Below are positions 1 through 7,121 of a stretch of 12,694 nt of DNA, one piece after another. Origin of the DNA: Spirochaetaceae bacterium. GTDB lineage: Bacteria; Spirochaetota; Spirochaetia; Treponematales; Breznakiellaceae. Where the stretch lies: NCBI GenBank assembly GCA_031255315.1, contig JAIRSS010000189.1, positions 1 through 12,694 on the forward strand, written 5' to 3'. How positions within the stretch are numbered: the first letter of the stretch is position 1; each line of letters begins with the position of its first letter. A model generated the notes under the pieces. That model was given only the letters and a program-made list of their open reading frames with translations, made no database searches and was not told the origin of the DNA. The translations under genes were made by a program, and so were the position numbers.

Positions 1-2
1 CC

Positions 3-1415
3 GTCTGTGATCAGATTGACGACTATATGGCGTTTCAAAAAAAGCAATGTTTGTCTCTCCTTGAGAAAAGGGCGGACTGCGAACAGGTGTTTGCCCGGCT
101 TACGGAAACCGCCGAAAAATGCACCGCCGCGTTTTCCGGTTTCCAAAAGCGTCTTGACGCGGTAAACACCTCGCTCTTGTATTTCCATGAAAGCGGCAGT
201 ATTGAAAACGAGATGCGCGCCTCGCGTGTTACTGAACTCAGGCTGCGCACAAATGAGTTTGACGGACAAATTCAAAAAATTCTTTCCAAACTCGAGATGA
301 CGGAATTTAAAGCGGCGCGGTTTGCGGATTTTGCCAGGCCCTACAGCCGGACAATAGGTATGTATTCTACACGCCTTGAAACGGCGCTAGATCATATCGA
401 TAAAAAAAGCAAGCTAAGCGGCGCTTTTGCGGAAATTACGTCACTGGCGCTTGACGCGGCGCATTTCCTAAAAAATGGAATCGATACGTTGCGGCGCGAT
501 ACGGAGGCGAAAATTCAGGCGGCCCGGGAAAAAGCGGCGCAACAGACGCGGGAGGCGGAAGCGCGGGCGGAGGCCGCCGAAGTAAAGATGAGGGCGGCGA
601 AGGCAGAGGTCGCCGTGGTGAAGCTGAGGGCGGCAGAGGCAGAGGCCGCCGTAGTGAAGATGAGGACGGCAGAGGCAGAGGTCGCAGCCATAAAGGAGCA
701 GGATCAGGCTGGTACAACAAACGAAGAACTTCAAGCCTTGAGGAAGAAATACCGAACCTTATTCGCCGCCGGTCTTATCGCCGTCATTGCTTCAATCAGC
801 ATTGGTATAAGTAAATACAAAGATATAGAAATACTGTATAATAAAAAACACGTGGAATATTCCGAATTGGAGAACCTGTATTCCACATTGGAAACAGATC
901 ACGGTACGCTCCTTGATGATTACGACAGGTTAAAAGATTTAGAAGAACAGTATAATTCAAGATCCTCCGCATACTCCGCATTAACAACACGATATAATAA
1001 TCTTTTAAATGATTACAATAAGTCAAAGAGCATTTGGGTGGTAAATGCCGCATCACTTAAGGCAGGGAACTCCGACAGAAATAATAATTGGATAACAAAC
1101 CCGGGTGGGCGCCTGAACGCGAGGGATATTCGGTATCTTAAACCTTCCCTTACCCTTGATTCGCTGGTTTCGGGGGACAGAACGTTTTATGTGAAAATAA
1201 TCGGCCCCGATGGTGCAATTGACAGAAACTCATCTGTATCCCCCGAAGGTTACAGTTATAGTTCGACAAGATCCGTTTACATAGGCAAAAATCAAACCGT
1301 CGATCTGGGCGGCTGGGGAAACGCCGATCAAAGTTATTATGCGGCGGGAACCTATACCATCGAAGTCTGGTATGACGGAGTACAGCTTATCGCCGGGAAA
1401 GTTACGTTGTATTAG
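3..1415 (+). CDS. Coiled-coil single-span membrane protein with beta-rich C-terminal domain (5' end missing)
   Basis: Not recognised as a named family. The frame is open from the window edge to the TAA at 1413-1415. The first ATG (27) has no ribosome binding site and is preceded in frame by codons reading VCDQIDDY, so the true start is probably upstream. Residues counted from that ATG: an alpha-helical N-terminal part (1-155); a charged Ala/Glu/Lys/Arg coiled coil (about 156-226) with four 12-residue repeats; one hydrophobic span (about 245-262, LFAAGLIAVIASISIGIS); a second coiled coil (265-335); and a Gly/Tyr/Trp/Asn-rich, probably beta-sandwich domain (336-462) containing NNNWITNPGG, FYVKIIGPDG and TYTIEVWYDG. 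The likely topology is cytoplasmic N-terminus and periplasmic C-terminus (inference). I believe this type of C-terminal domain recurs in spirochaete and Bacteroidetes proteins, but cannot check that here. Base use becomes clearly more A+T-rich from the membrane span onward, which may mark a fusion point. A role in signalling or envelope structure is possible but unproven. Confidence 0.8.
   Translation, partial: VCDQIDDYMAFQKKQCLSLLEKRADCEQVFARLTETAEKCTAAFSGFQKRLDAVNTSLLYFHESGSIENEMRASRVTELRLRTNEFDGQIQKILSKLEMTEFKAARFADFARPYSRTIGMYSTRLETALDHIDKKSKLSGAFAEITSLALDAAHFLKNGIDTLRRDTEAKIQAAREKAAQQTREAEARAEAAEVKMRAAKAEVAVVKLRAAEAEAAVVKMRTAEAEVAAIKEQDQAGTTNEELQALRKKYRTLFAAGLIAVIASISIGISKYKDIEILYNKKHVEYSELENLYSTLETDHGTLLDDYDRLKDLEEQYNSRSSAYSALTTRYNNLLNDYNKSKSIWVVNAASLKAGNSDRNNNWITNPGGRLNARDIRYLKPSLTLDSLVSGDRTFYVKIIGPDGAIDRNSSVSPEGYSYSSTRSVYIGKNQTVDLGGWGNADQSYYAAGTYTIEVWYDGVQLIAGKVTLY
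558..701 (+). repeat. Four tandem 36-bp in-frame repeats (12 residues each)
   Basis: Four consecutive copies at 558-593, 594-629, 630-665 and 666-701 encode EARAEAAEVKMR, AAKAEVAVVKLR, AAEAEAAVVKMR and TAEAEVAAIKEQ. Copies 2 and 3 are the closest at the DNA level; copies 1 and 4 have drifted. The unit length is a multiple of three, so copy-number change would lengthen or shorten the coiled-coil stalk without breaking the frame. A 12-residue period is neither the 7- nor the 11-residue period usual for coiled coils. Confidence 0.8.
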
Positions 1416-1513
1416 GACCCGTGCAAGAATCATCAACGATGATGGAAGGCAACCTGAGACGCGCCGCCCGTTGCGCTGCTTCCCCGAAATGCCTCATTGA
1501 GAAAAAAGCAACT

Positions 1514-1776
1514 TTAAGCCGCCGGTTCCTTTCCCGGAGAAGAGGGCTGTGCGGCAACGGCCTCCCGCAACGCGAGAATTGCCGTGTTCACATGGTGTCG
1601 TAACTGAATCGGATTGTAAAGCCCGTGCAGCCGGGTCAGTTCCGCTTTCACCTCAGGCGCCTCCGATTCCAAAAGGCACCGGCAGGGGCTGCGGGGTGCG
1701 TCATATTTCTTAATCCCTTTGGAGCCGGCCTTCATCTTGCTTTCAAGCTTCATGCAGGCATGAAGAAGTTGAGGAG
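1514..1776 (-). pseudogene. Remnant of the C-terminal end of an integrase-type (DDE) transposase
   Basis: On the minus strand, 1753-1517 reads MKLESKMKAGSKGIKKYDAP, then RSPCRCLLES, then EVKAELTRLHGLYNPIQLRH, ending at TAA 1516-1514. Just upstream, in a different minus frame (1776-1753), the reading is LLNFFMPA followed by a stop. Joined across a one-base shift near 1754-1758, these give LLNFFMP-CMKLESK...KKYDAP-P..LLES...LT..Y..LNP..L, the pattern I know from the C-terminal ends of insertion-sequence integrases (typically NFFQP-MKL-SK...YD-P-TP--RLL). No catalytic DDE domain remains and no intact terminal inverted repeats can be pointed to, so this is a decayed 3' end rather than a working element. 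From the end of the first gene (1415) to 1513 I see only a small 6-bp hairpin (ATCATC-AAC-GATGAT) with no T-run. Identification is from memory of the family, not a search. Confidence 0.62.
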
Positions 1777-1852
1777 GGGGACGGGGGAACGGCAGACGGC
1801 GGCAAGGCGGGCGCCTGCAAGAAAAATTCGCGGCGTATACACTGTCGTTACT

Positions 1853-4800
1853 ATGGAAAAACCGGCGGCAACGCGAATCGGGCTGGTTCTTGCCTCCATA
1901 CATACCGGTTCCGCGCTGAACGTGTGGCCCAGCTTTGCGCGGGAAGCCGCGGCGGAGGGCATAAGCCTCTTTATCTTTCCCGGCGGCCAGCTTAATATGC
2001 CCGCGGATTTGGAATACCTGCGTAATCCTATCTTTTCACTGGTTAACCCGCGTAATCTTGACGGACTTATCAGTTGGAGTTCCACCATCGGGTTGAACGT
2101 GTCCCCGGAAGAATTCAGCATGTTCCACGCCGCCTTTGATCCACTGCCCTATCTGACCATCGCCCATAAAGCGCCGGGACATCCCTGCGTTCAGTTTGAC
2201 GCCTACAACGGCATGAAAAATCTTACCGCCGCCTTTATCACCCGCTATCAGGCCCGGAGGATTGCGTTTCTGCGGGGGCCGCTTTTCCATGAATCCGCCC
2301 TGGACCGGTTTAACGGCTACCGGGACGCCCTGAAGGAAGCGGGCCTGCCCTGGGATGAGCGGCTGGCGTCGGATCCCGCAAACTGGACGAACGGCGCCGC
2401 CGCCTGCGCCCAACTAGTGGAAACCCGGGGCCTTATCCCCGCCAGGGATTTTGACACCCTGATCGGTTCCAGCGATATGATGACCCTGCCGGCGGTTCAG
2501 TACCTTCTTAAAAAGGGCTATTCCGAACCGGAGGATTACCGGGCGGGAGGGTTTAATAATTCTATCGAAAGCAAAATCCTCGCCAGCCCCTTTTCAACCG
2601 TCCGCATACCCTACGCCGATCTGAGCGGGAAGTCTTTTGAAATCCTTAAGCGCCTGCTTGCGGAAAAGGACGATCCCTCCGGGCTCATCCGGGACGAACT
2701 GCTGCCGTGTGAAGTGATTATCAGACCAATCAGCCGTAACGCAGCCCCACCTTTTTATAAAACTATAGATACGAGTGTTCCTGCCCATCTGCTGTCCGCT
2801 GCCGGGGAAGAACCACGGGAACAGTTTTTAAATCGATTTCAAGATTTCCTGTCCTGTTTTCTTGACGCGGGACGGGACATTGACGATGTATTAAAAATAG
2901 TATCGCTGCTTGCCGCCCGCCGCCGCTCCGCCGGTCCTGAGGAAGCGGCGCAAGGAGCGCGGCGTCCTATAGACGTTGAACAGGAATTATACCGGATTAT
3001 TGTCAGGCAGCAGGAACGTTCCTACGCATATTCCCAGTACCGGCGCGAAAAATGGCATACCGCGCTTAATTCCCTTAAATGCGAACTCCTGGGCACCCGC
3101 GACCGGAAGTCCTTGATAGAAAGTCTGGCGCGCCATCTGCCGAAGATCGGCGTCTTTACCGCGTCCGTCATGCTCTACGAAAACGAAAACGTGTCCGAAT
3201 GCGCGGGTAATTTCTCTTCCGCCGGAATAGACGCCCGGGGAAAACGATGGTTCCCTGCGGATCGGCTGTATCCTGAGGAATTGGCGGATCAGTACGGCGG
3301 GGCGGGGGTGTTCATGGTGCAGCCCCTTTTTATCGAAAACCGTTCTTTGGGGTATTTCATCCATAACGTCCCCTTCTACGACGGGGTTATCCTCGAAGAA
3401 CTTCGATCCACTATCAGCAACGCATTCAAAGGCATTTTTCTTTTCGAGGAAACCAACCGGGCCAAACAAAGCGCTCAGCGGGACGAGCGGGCGAAGACCG
3501 AATTCTTCATTGCCATAGGCAGCAATCTGCACGATCCGTTTATTGAAGTTATTGACGCCATTGAAGACCTCGAAAACAGTATTGCCGGCGCGGGTCCCGC
3601 CCTTTCCCTGCCGGATTCCGCAGCGGAACGGATAAGCCGGGCAAAGTCCGCCGCTGTTTTCAGACAGGCTCAAACCAACCGCCTGCTGGACCTGACCCTT
3701 TCCCAGATAGACGAATTCGCCTTCAGCAAAACCTTGTTCAACATAGAACGCCTCCTCCCGGAACTTTCCTCCCAGGGACCGTTTCCCCTCCTGGCCGGGG
3801 ATACATCCCGCCTTTCCGACGCCTTTACCCTTATTCGGGAAGTATACGGGAGCGACGTATCCGTCCTGCCTTCCTATCGGGGGCTAAAGATTACATTCAC
3901 GGGCCGCGCGCTCCAGGCGGAACCCAAAGCCCAGGAGGGTTTTATCCGGTACGCCGTCCTGCTGGCGGAACGGATCATCCTGATTCACAACGGGGAAATG
4001 AACCGGCGGGATTCCTGCTGTCAGGTAACGCTTCCATGGATCACCTATACCGGGCGGAATCCGGTACGGAAAGCACCGGCAAAAGATAGCTGCGTCCTCT
4101 CCCTTGGTCCGGACGCGGCGGGAGGAAGGGACGCCTTTCCCGCCGCGGAGCGGGAATTTCCGGGCCTGCCCCTGATACGGAACCTTGAGAAGGCCCTGAG
4201 CATATCCGGACGCGTCGCCTTTATCCTGTGGAACGCCGGCGACGCCGGGCATGAGGATTTTGTCAACCTGTCGGCCCTGCGTTCTCTGGCTGGGTTTCTG
4301 CATACTCCCTTCCTTTGTTTTGGCGGGGACTTAACCGGCGAGACCCTGAGCGCCGCGGTGGATTCCCGCATTCAACGGGGAAAAGCGCGGACGCTGTTGT
4401 TCATCGGCCTTGACGAGGGATGTTTTCCCGCCTGGCGGGACCAGGATACGGCGGTCCGCCTTGCCGCCGCCGGGGATTTCGCCGACGCGGTGGCCAGGGA
4501 ACCGCCGGGGCTGGTGGTTCTGGGGACTGTTGACTTCGAAACCCTGAACGCCGTGCGGAGCCACCCCGCCACCGTAGCGGTCCCGGTAATCATCGCGCCG
4601 GAACATATCAGGTCCCCGGAGGAGGTGGCGGAACTCTGTCATTACCCCAGGGTGATCCTCTGCAACCGCGGCGTAGCTTCTTCCAGAGAATTTAGCCGGC
4701 GGGTCCGTGCGGTTGCCGCAGGAGGCGCTATCCTTCCTCCCTACACCGGCGCTCTGGTCAAAAAGGTGCTTCTCTACTGTAACCTTCACGCCGAATCGCA

Positions 4801-5065
4801 TATTTCCCGGTGGAAGCTCGCCGATTCGGTGAACGTAAGCGAAGATTACCTGTCCCGGATTTTCCGCAGGGAGATGGGATTTTCTCTATGGGAATATCTT
4901 AACCGGTACCGGGTTCATCTGGCGGCGGAACTTCTGACCCATACCGGCGACGCCATCTGCGATATAGCTATGCGAACCGGTTTTCAGGATCATGCCTATT
5001 TCTGCCGGGTTTTCAAAAACATCTATGGGAAGGCGCCGGGACAGCTGCGGAACAACCGCCCGTAA
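1853..5065 (+). CDS. Large cytoplasmic regulator: LacI-type sugar-binding domain, degenerate kinase core, pseudo-receiver, AraC-type HTH
   Basis: A protein of 1,070 residues with no membrane segment or signal peptide. In order: a periplasmic-binding-protein-like domain of LacI type (about 6-295; opens TRIGLVLASIHTGSALNVWP, with a glycine-rich turn at 42-45 and QARRIAFLRGP at 133-143); a helical linker (320-410); a GAF-like domain (about 410-530); a HisKA-like helix pair (535-635) in which the H-box is FIAIGSNLHDPF, with Ser in place of the phosphorylated His; a much reduced ATPase-like region (645-730) keeping GDTSRL and a G2-like end (LIHNGEM...VTLP) but no N-box Asn; a receiver-like domain (846-957) with LVVLGT where an Asp would be expected; and an AraC HTH pair (about 980-1066, WKLADSVNVSEDYLSRIF and DICDIAM-like second helix). 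It should bind an imported sugar and control the downstream genes without phosphorylation (inference). ATG 1853 was chosen because the open frame before it (from 1625) is antisense to the transposase remnant and has no domain. No clear Shine-Dalgarno sequence is visible. Confidence 0.85.
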   Translation: MEKPAATRIGLVLASIHTGSALNVWPSFAREAAAEGISLFIFPGGQLNMPADLEYLRNPIFSLVNPRNLDGLISWSSTIGLNVSPEEFSMFHAAFDPLPYLTIAHKAPGHPCVQFDAYNGMKNLTAAFITRYQARRIAFLRGPLFHESALDRFNGYRDALKEAGLPWDERLASDPANWTNGAAACAQLVETRGLIPARDFDTLIGSSDMMTLPAVQYLLKKGYSEPEDYRAGGFNNSIESKILASPFSTVRIPYADLSGKSFEILKRLLAEKDDPSGLIRDELLPCEVIIRPISRNAAPPFYKTIDTSVPAHLLSAAGEEPREQFLNRFQDFLSCFLDAGRDIDDVLKIVSLLAARRRSAGPEEAAQGARRPIDVEQELYRIIVRQQERSYAYSQYRREKWHTALNSLKCELLGTRDRKSLIESLARHLPKIGVFTASVMLYENENVSECAGNFSSAGIDARGKRWFPADRLYPEELADQYGGAGVFMVQPLFIENRSLGYFIHNVPFYDGVILEELRSTISNAFKGIFLFEETNRAKQSAQRDERAKTEFFIAIGSNLHDPFIEVIDAIEDLENSIAGAGPALSLPDSAAERISRAKSAAVFRQAQTNRLLDLTLSQIDEFAFSKTLFNIERLLPELSSQGPFPLLAGDTSRLSDAFTLIREVYGSDVSVLPSYRGLKITFTGRALQAEPKAQEGFIRYAVLLAERIILIHNGEMNRRDSCCQVTLPWITYTGRNPVRKAPAKDSCVLSLGPDAAGGRDAFPAAEREFPGLPLIRNLEKALSISGRVAFILWNAGDAGHEDFVNLSALRSLAGFLHTPFLCFGGDLTGETLSAAVDSRIQRGKARTLLFIGLDEGCFPAWRDQDTAVRLAAAGDFADAVAREPPGLVVLGTVDFETLNAVRSHPATVAVPVIIAPEHIRSPEEVAELCHYPRVILCNRGVASSREFSRRVRAVAAGGAILPPYTGALVKKVLLYCNLHAESHISRWKLADSVNVSEDYLSRIFRREMGFSLWEYLNRYRVHLAAELLTHTGDAICDIAMRTGFQDHAYFCRVFKNIYGKAPGQLRNNRP

Positions 5066-5079
5066 CCGGCAAAAGCCGG
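5066..5079 (+). repeat. Small GC hairpin directly after the regulator stop codon
   Basis: CCGGC-AAAA-GCCGG begins at the base after the TAA stop. The 5-bp stem is perfect but is followed by A residues rather than T residues on the plus strand, so it is a poor intrinsic terminator. It might lower, but probably does not stop, read-through into the transporter genes. Confidence 0.35.
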
Positions 5080-5087
5080 AAAAATCC

Positions 5088-5139
5088 AATAACGTACCTT
5101 TATTTTAACGTATTTCCATAGTATACTGCCAGGAAGAGG
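5088..5139 (+). promoter_or_regulatory. Candidate promoter/operator and RBS of the transporter operon
   Basis: The 78-base gap after the regulator holds a direct repeat, AATAACGTAC (5088-5097) and TTTAACGTAT (5104-5113), sharing AACGTA with a 16-base period. This is the kind of arrangement AraC-family proteins bind. TATACT (5122-5127) is a good -10 match, but the -35 position (TTTATT, 5099-5104) is weak, as in activator-dependent promoters. A start site from that -10 would fall inside the ribosome binding site AGGAAGAGG (5131-5139), so the true -10 may instead lie further upstream. The RBS itself is well placed for ATG 5144. The operator role is inference. Confidence 0.4.
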
Positions 5140-5143
5140 GATT

Positions 5144-6100
5144 ATGGTGAAAGATTTTATCCGGAGGAACGACGGTAATCCGATTACTGCGGGAAAAGGG
5201 AGCCTGTTGCGGGACATCAGGCGGCATACGTCCGTCTATCTGCTGTTGGTTGTTCCCCTTGTATATTACGGGGTGTTTAAGTACGCCCCGATCTGGAACG
5301 GCCAGATCGCCTTTCGGGATTTTATGCCTCTGGACGGCGTATTCGGCAGTAACTGGGTGGGGTTTGAGCATTTCAAGACCTTCATCAATTCCTTTTATTT
5401 TCTTGAACTTCTGCGGAACACCCTGTTTTACAGTTTCGGAAAATTGTTGGTCAGCGTTCCCGCCGCCATCATGCTGGCGGTGCTGCTCTACGAATGCCTC
5501 CGCCCGAAACTGAGGAAAATCGTTCAGACCCTGGCCTATCTTCCGCACTTTTTATCCTGGGTTATCATGTATGGGATTCTGCTCGTGCTGCTCGCCCCCG
5601 GAGACGGCATTATCAATGACATTATCAAAACGTTTGGCGGACGGCCCGTTGCGTTCTTAACGGACACTAAAACATTCCCCTGGATAATTATTCTGTCGGA
5701 CGCATGGAAGGAAATGGGCTGGAGCGCCATTATTTTTATCGCCGCCCTTATGGCCATCGATCCGTCCCTGTATGAAGCCGCTATGGTCGAAGGGGTAACC
5801 GCTATGCAGCGGGTATGGTACATCACCCTCCCCTCTATCCGTCCGGTAATCGTGATGGTGGTTCTGCTCCGCCTGGGGACGATTCTTGACGCGGGGTTCA
5901 ATCAGATGTTCATGCTGTACTCAATTCCGGTATACAGTGTTGCGGACATCATTGATACCTGGGTATACCGTCAGGGGCTTCTGGAATTCCAGTTCGGCCT
6001 TGCGACGGCTGTAGGGATATTTAAAGGGGTTATCGGCCTTTTAACCATCATCGGTTCAAACTGGCTGGTTAAAAAAGTCGGGGATTCTTCTTTATTCTGA
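5144..6100 (+). CDS. Sugar ABC transporter permease, LplB/YteP family
   Basis: A 318-residue inner-membrane permease of the binding-protein-dependent type, the first of two that form the channel. Six hydrophobic segments are visible at about 31-47, 92-116, 128-150, 180-202, 233-254 and 287-309. The cytoplasmic EAA loop that contacts the ATPase is at 210-230 (YEAAMVEGVTAMQRVWYITLP, with the conserved EAA, G and LP). The N-terminal stretch YLLLVVPLVYYGVFKYAPIW and the motif LAYLPHFLSWV are typical of the LplB/YteP group, which imports oligosaccharides, including rhamnogalacturonan disaccharides in Bacillus. The start is well supported by AGGAAGAGG four bases upstream. It is followed after 15 bases by the second permease, so the two are surely co-transcribed. 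The substrate is inferred from the GH105 gene three genes on. No ATPase gene is nearby. Confidence 0.93.
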   Translation: MVKDFIRRNDGNPITAGKGSLLRDIRRHTSVYLLLVVPLVYYGVFKYAPIWNGQIAFRDFMPLDGVFGSNWVGFEHFKTFINSFYFLELLRNTLFYSFGKLLVSVPAAIMLAVLLYECLRPKLRKIVQTLAYLPHFLSWVIMYGILLVLLAPGDGIINDIIKTFGGRPVAFLTDTKTFPWIIILSDAWKEMGWSAIIFIAALMAIDPSLYEAAMVEGVTAMQRVWYITLPSIRPVIVMVVLLRLGTILDAGFNQMFMLYSIPVYSVADIIDTWVYRQGLLEFQFGLATAVGIFKGVIGLLTIIGSNWLVKKVGDSSLF

Positions 6101-6115
6101 CGGGAGGCGCACGAC

Positions 6116-7015
6116 ATGGCAAAAAGAATCAAAGGGACGGCGGTCAAACTTTCCGCCTCGGACGTTGTATTCTACCGGGTTCTGGACCTTTTGCTGCTGT
6201 TTATTCTCTTGATAGTGGCAATTCCCATGTGGAGCACCATTACGCTCTCGTTCAGGCCCAACACGTTTATCGGGAGCAACCTTGAGGGGATGTTCCTGGC
6301 GCCCTGGAAGTGGTCAACCGCCGCGTACCGCGCCTTGCTGGGGAACAACGGATTTCTCAACGCTTTTTTAAACAGCCTGAAAATATTCGCCATGGGCGTA
6401 GCGTCCGCCCTGTTCCTCACCGTTCCGCTGGCGTATGTGCTTTCGGTAAAAACCCTGCCGGGGCGTAAGCTGCTCACGATTTTTGTCCTGCTCCCGTATC
6501 TGTTCAATGTGGGGATCATTCCGAATTATCTTTTGGTAACCAAGCTGGGCCTGACCAATACCCTGGCCGCCATCTTCCTTCCCGGCGCTATCAGCACCTA
6601 CAACTGCCTCATCATGCGGGGGTTCTTTGAAGGCATCCCGGAGGAGCTTAAAGAATCGGCCCGGATAGACGGGGCCCCGGAATGGAAGGTGCTGCTGCAA
6701 ATCATTCTGCCGGTTTCAAAACCGATACTGATGACCATAGGGCTTTACTACGGCGTTTCGTTTTGGAACGACTTTTTTAACGCCATGCTGTACCTGAACC
6801 GGAACGAATTGCAGCCCCTGCCCATCCTGCTCAGAAATATTCTGATGGCCAGCGGAATGAACGAATTTGTGGAGGTCAGCGCCTTTGGCAACGCGAATGT
6901 TCAGGCGATTAAAGCGGCCAGCGTATTCATGTCCGCCATTCCTATGATCATCGCGTATCCATTCATTCAAAAATATTTTACCAAAGGTACGCTGCTGGGG
7001 AGCGTCAAGGGATAG
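6116..7015 (+). CDS. Sugar ABC transporter permease, LplC/YtcP family
   Basis: A 299-residue inner-membrane permease, partner of the preceding one. Hydrophobic segments lie at about 20-44, 84-110, 119-140, 150-166, 201-220 and 266-284. The EAA loop is at 176-199 (EELKESARIDGAPEWKVLLQ followed by ILP), with the usual E, A, DG and LP. The C-terminal end YPFIQKYFTKGTLLGSVKG is the characteristic tail of the LplC/YtcP group. The ribosome binding site GGGAGG (6102-6107) sits before ATG 6116. It forms an operon with the upstream permease. The next gene, for the binding protein, follows after a 106-base gap that contains a strong dyad, so expression of the two parts may differ. Confidence 0.93.
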   Translation: MAKRIKGTAVKLSASDVVFYRVLDLLLLFILLIVAIPMWSTITLSFRPNTFIGSNLEGMFLAPWKWSTAAYRALLGNNGFLNAFLNSLKIFAMGVASALFLTVPLAYVLSVKTLPGRKLLTIFVLLPYLFNVGIIPNYLLVTKLGLTNTLAAIFLPGAISTYNCLIMRGFFEGIPEELKESARIDGAPEWKVLLQIILPVSKPILMTIGLYYGVSFWNDFFNAMLYLNRNELQPLPILLRNILMASGMNEFVEVSAFGNANVQAIKAASVFMSAIPMIIAYPFIQKYFTKGTLLGSVKG

Positions 7016-7054
7016 GCGTACTGATGATTAATAATACGGTCGCAGGAAGCGCTG

Positions 7055-7096
7055 CTAATTTTTTCACTATTACGTACATACAGTTGAAAAAATTAG
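7055..7096 (+). promoter_or_regulatory. Perfect 12-bp inverted repeat before the binding-protein gene
   Basis: CTAATTTTTTCA (7055-7066) and TGAAAAAATTAG (7085-7096) are exact reverse complements, separated by 18 bases. The spacer contains the self-complementary TACGTA (7071-7076) inside ATTACGTAC (7069-7077), close to ATAACGTAC before the first permease gene. The arms are AT-rich and no T-run follows, so it is not an intrinsic terminator. It could be an operator, or an mRNA hairpin separating permease from binding-protein expression. It ends 13 bases before the ribosome binding site. Confidence 0.55.
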
Positions 7097-7109
7097 TAAA
7101 AAATATATG

Positions 7110-7115
7110 AAGGAG
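7110..7115 (+). promoter_or_regulatory. Ribosome binding site that decides the lipoprotein start
   Basis: AAGGAG lies 6 bases before ATG 7122 and 3 bases before ATG 7119, but inside the reading frame if ATG 7107 were used. The start at 7122 has the normal spacing and also gives the cleanest signal peptide (MSVKKS...). Confidence 0.75.
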
Positions 7116-7121
7116 TATATG

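Noticed and set aside
558..701. CRISPR-like array
   Set aside because: The repeats are contiguous, without spacers, and in frame in a coding region.
436..734. Minus-strand Pro/Leu/Cys-rich repeated open frames
   Set aside because: They are only the reverse reading of the 36-bp coiled-coil repeats.
1421..1603. Plus-strand open frame of 60 codons after the first gene
   Set aside because: GTG start with no ribosome binding site, and it overlaps the transposase remnant in antisense.
1625..1852. In-frame upstream extension of the regulator, adding 76 residues
   Set aside because: It is antisense to the transposase remnant, basic and low in structure, and the sugar-binding domain begins directly after ATG 1853.
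2987..3673. Minus-strand open frame of 228 codons inside the regulator
   Set aside because: Shadow of the regulator's GAF-like region; Pro/Arg/Gly-rich translation without a domain.
5122..5127. TATACT as a firm -10 element of the permease operon
   Set aside because: A start site from it would cut into the ribosome binding site and the -35 is weak; it is reported only as part of a low-confidence control region.
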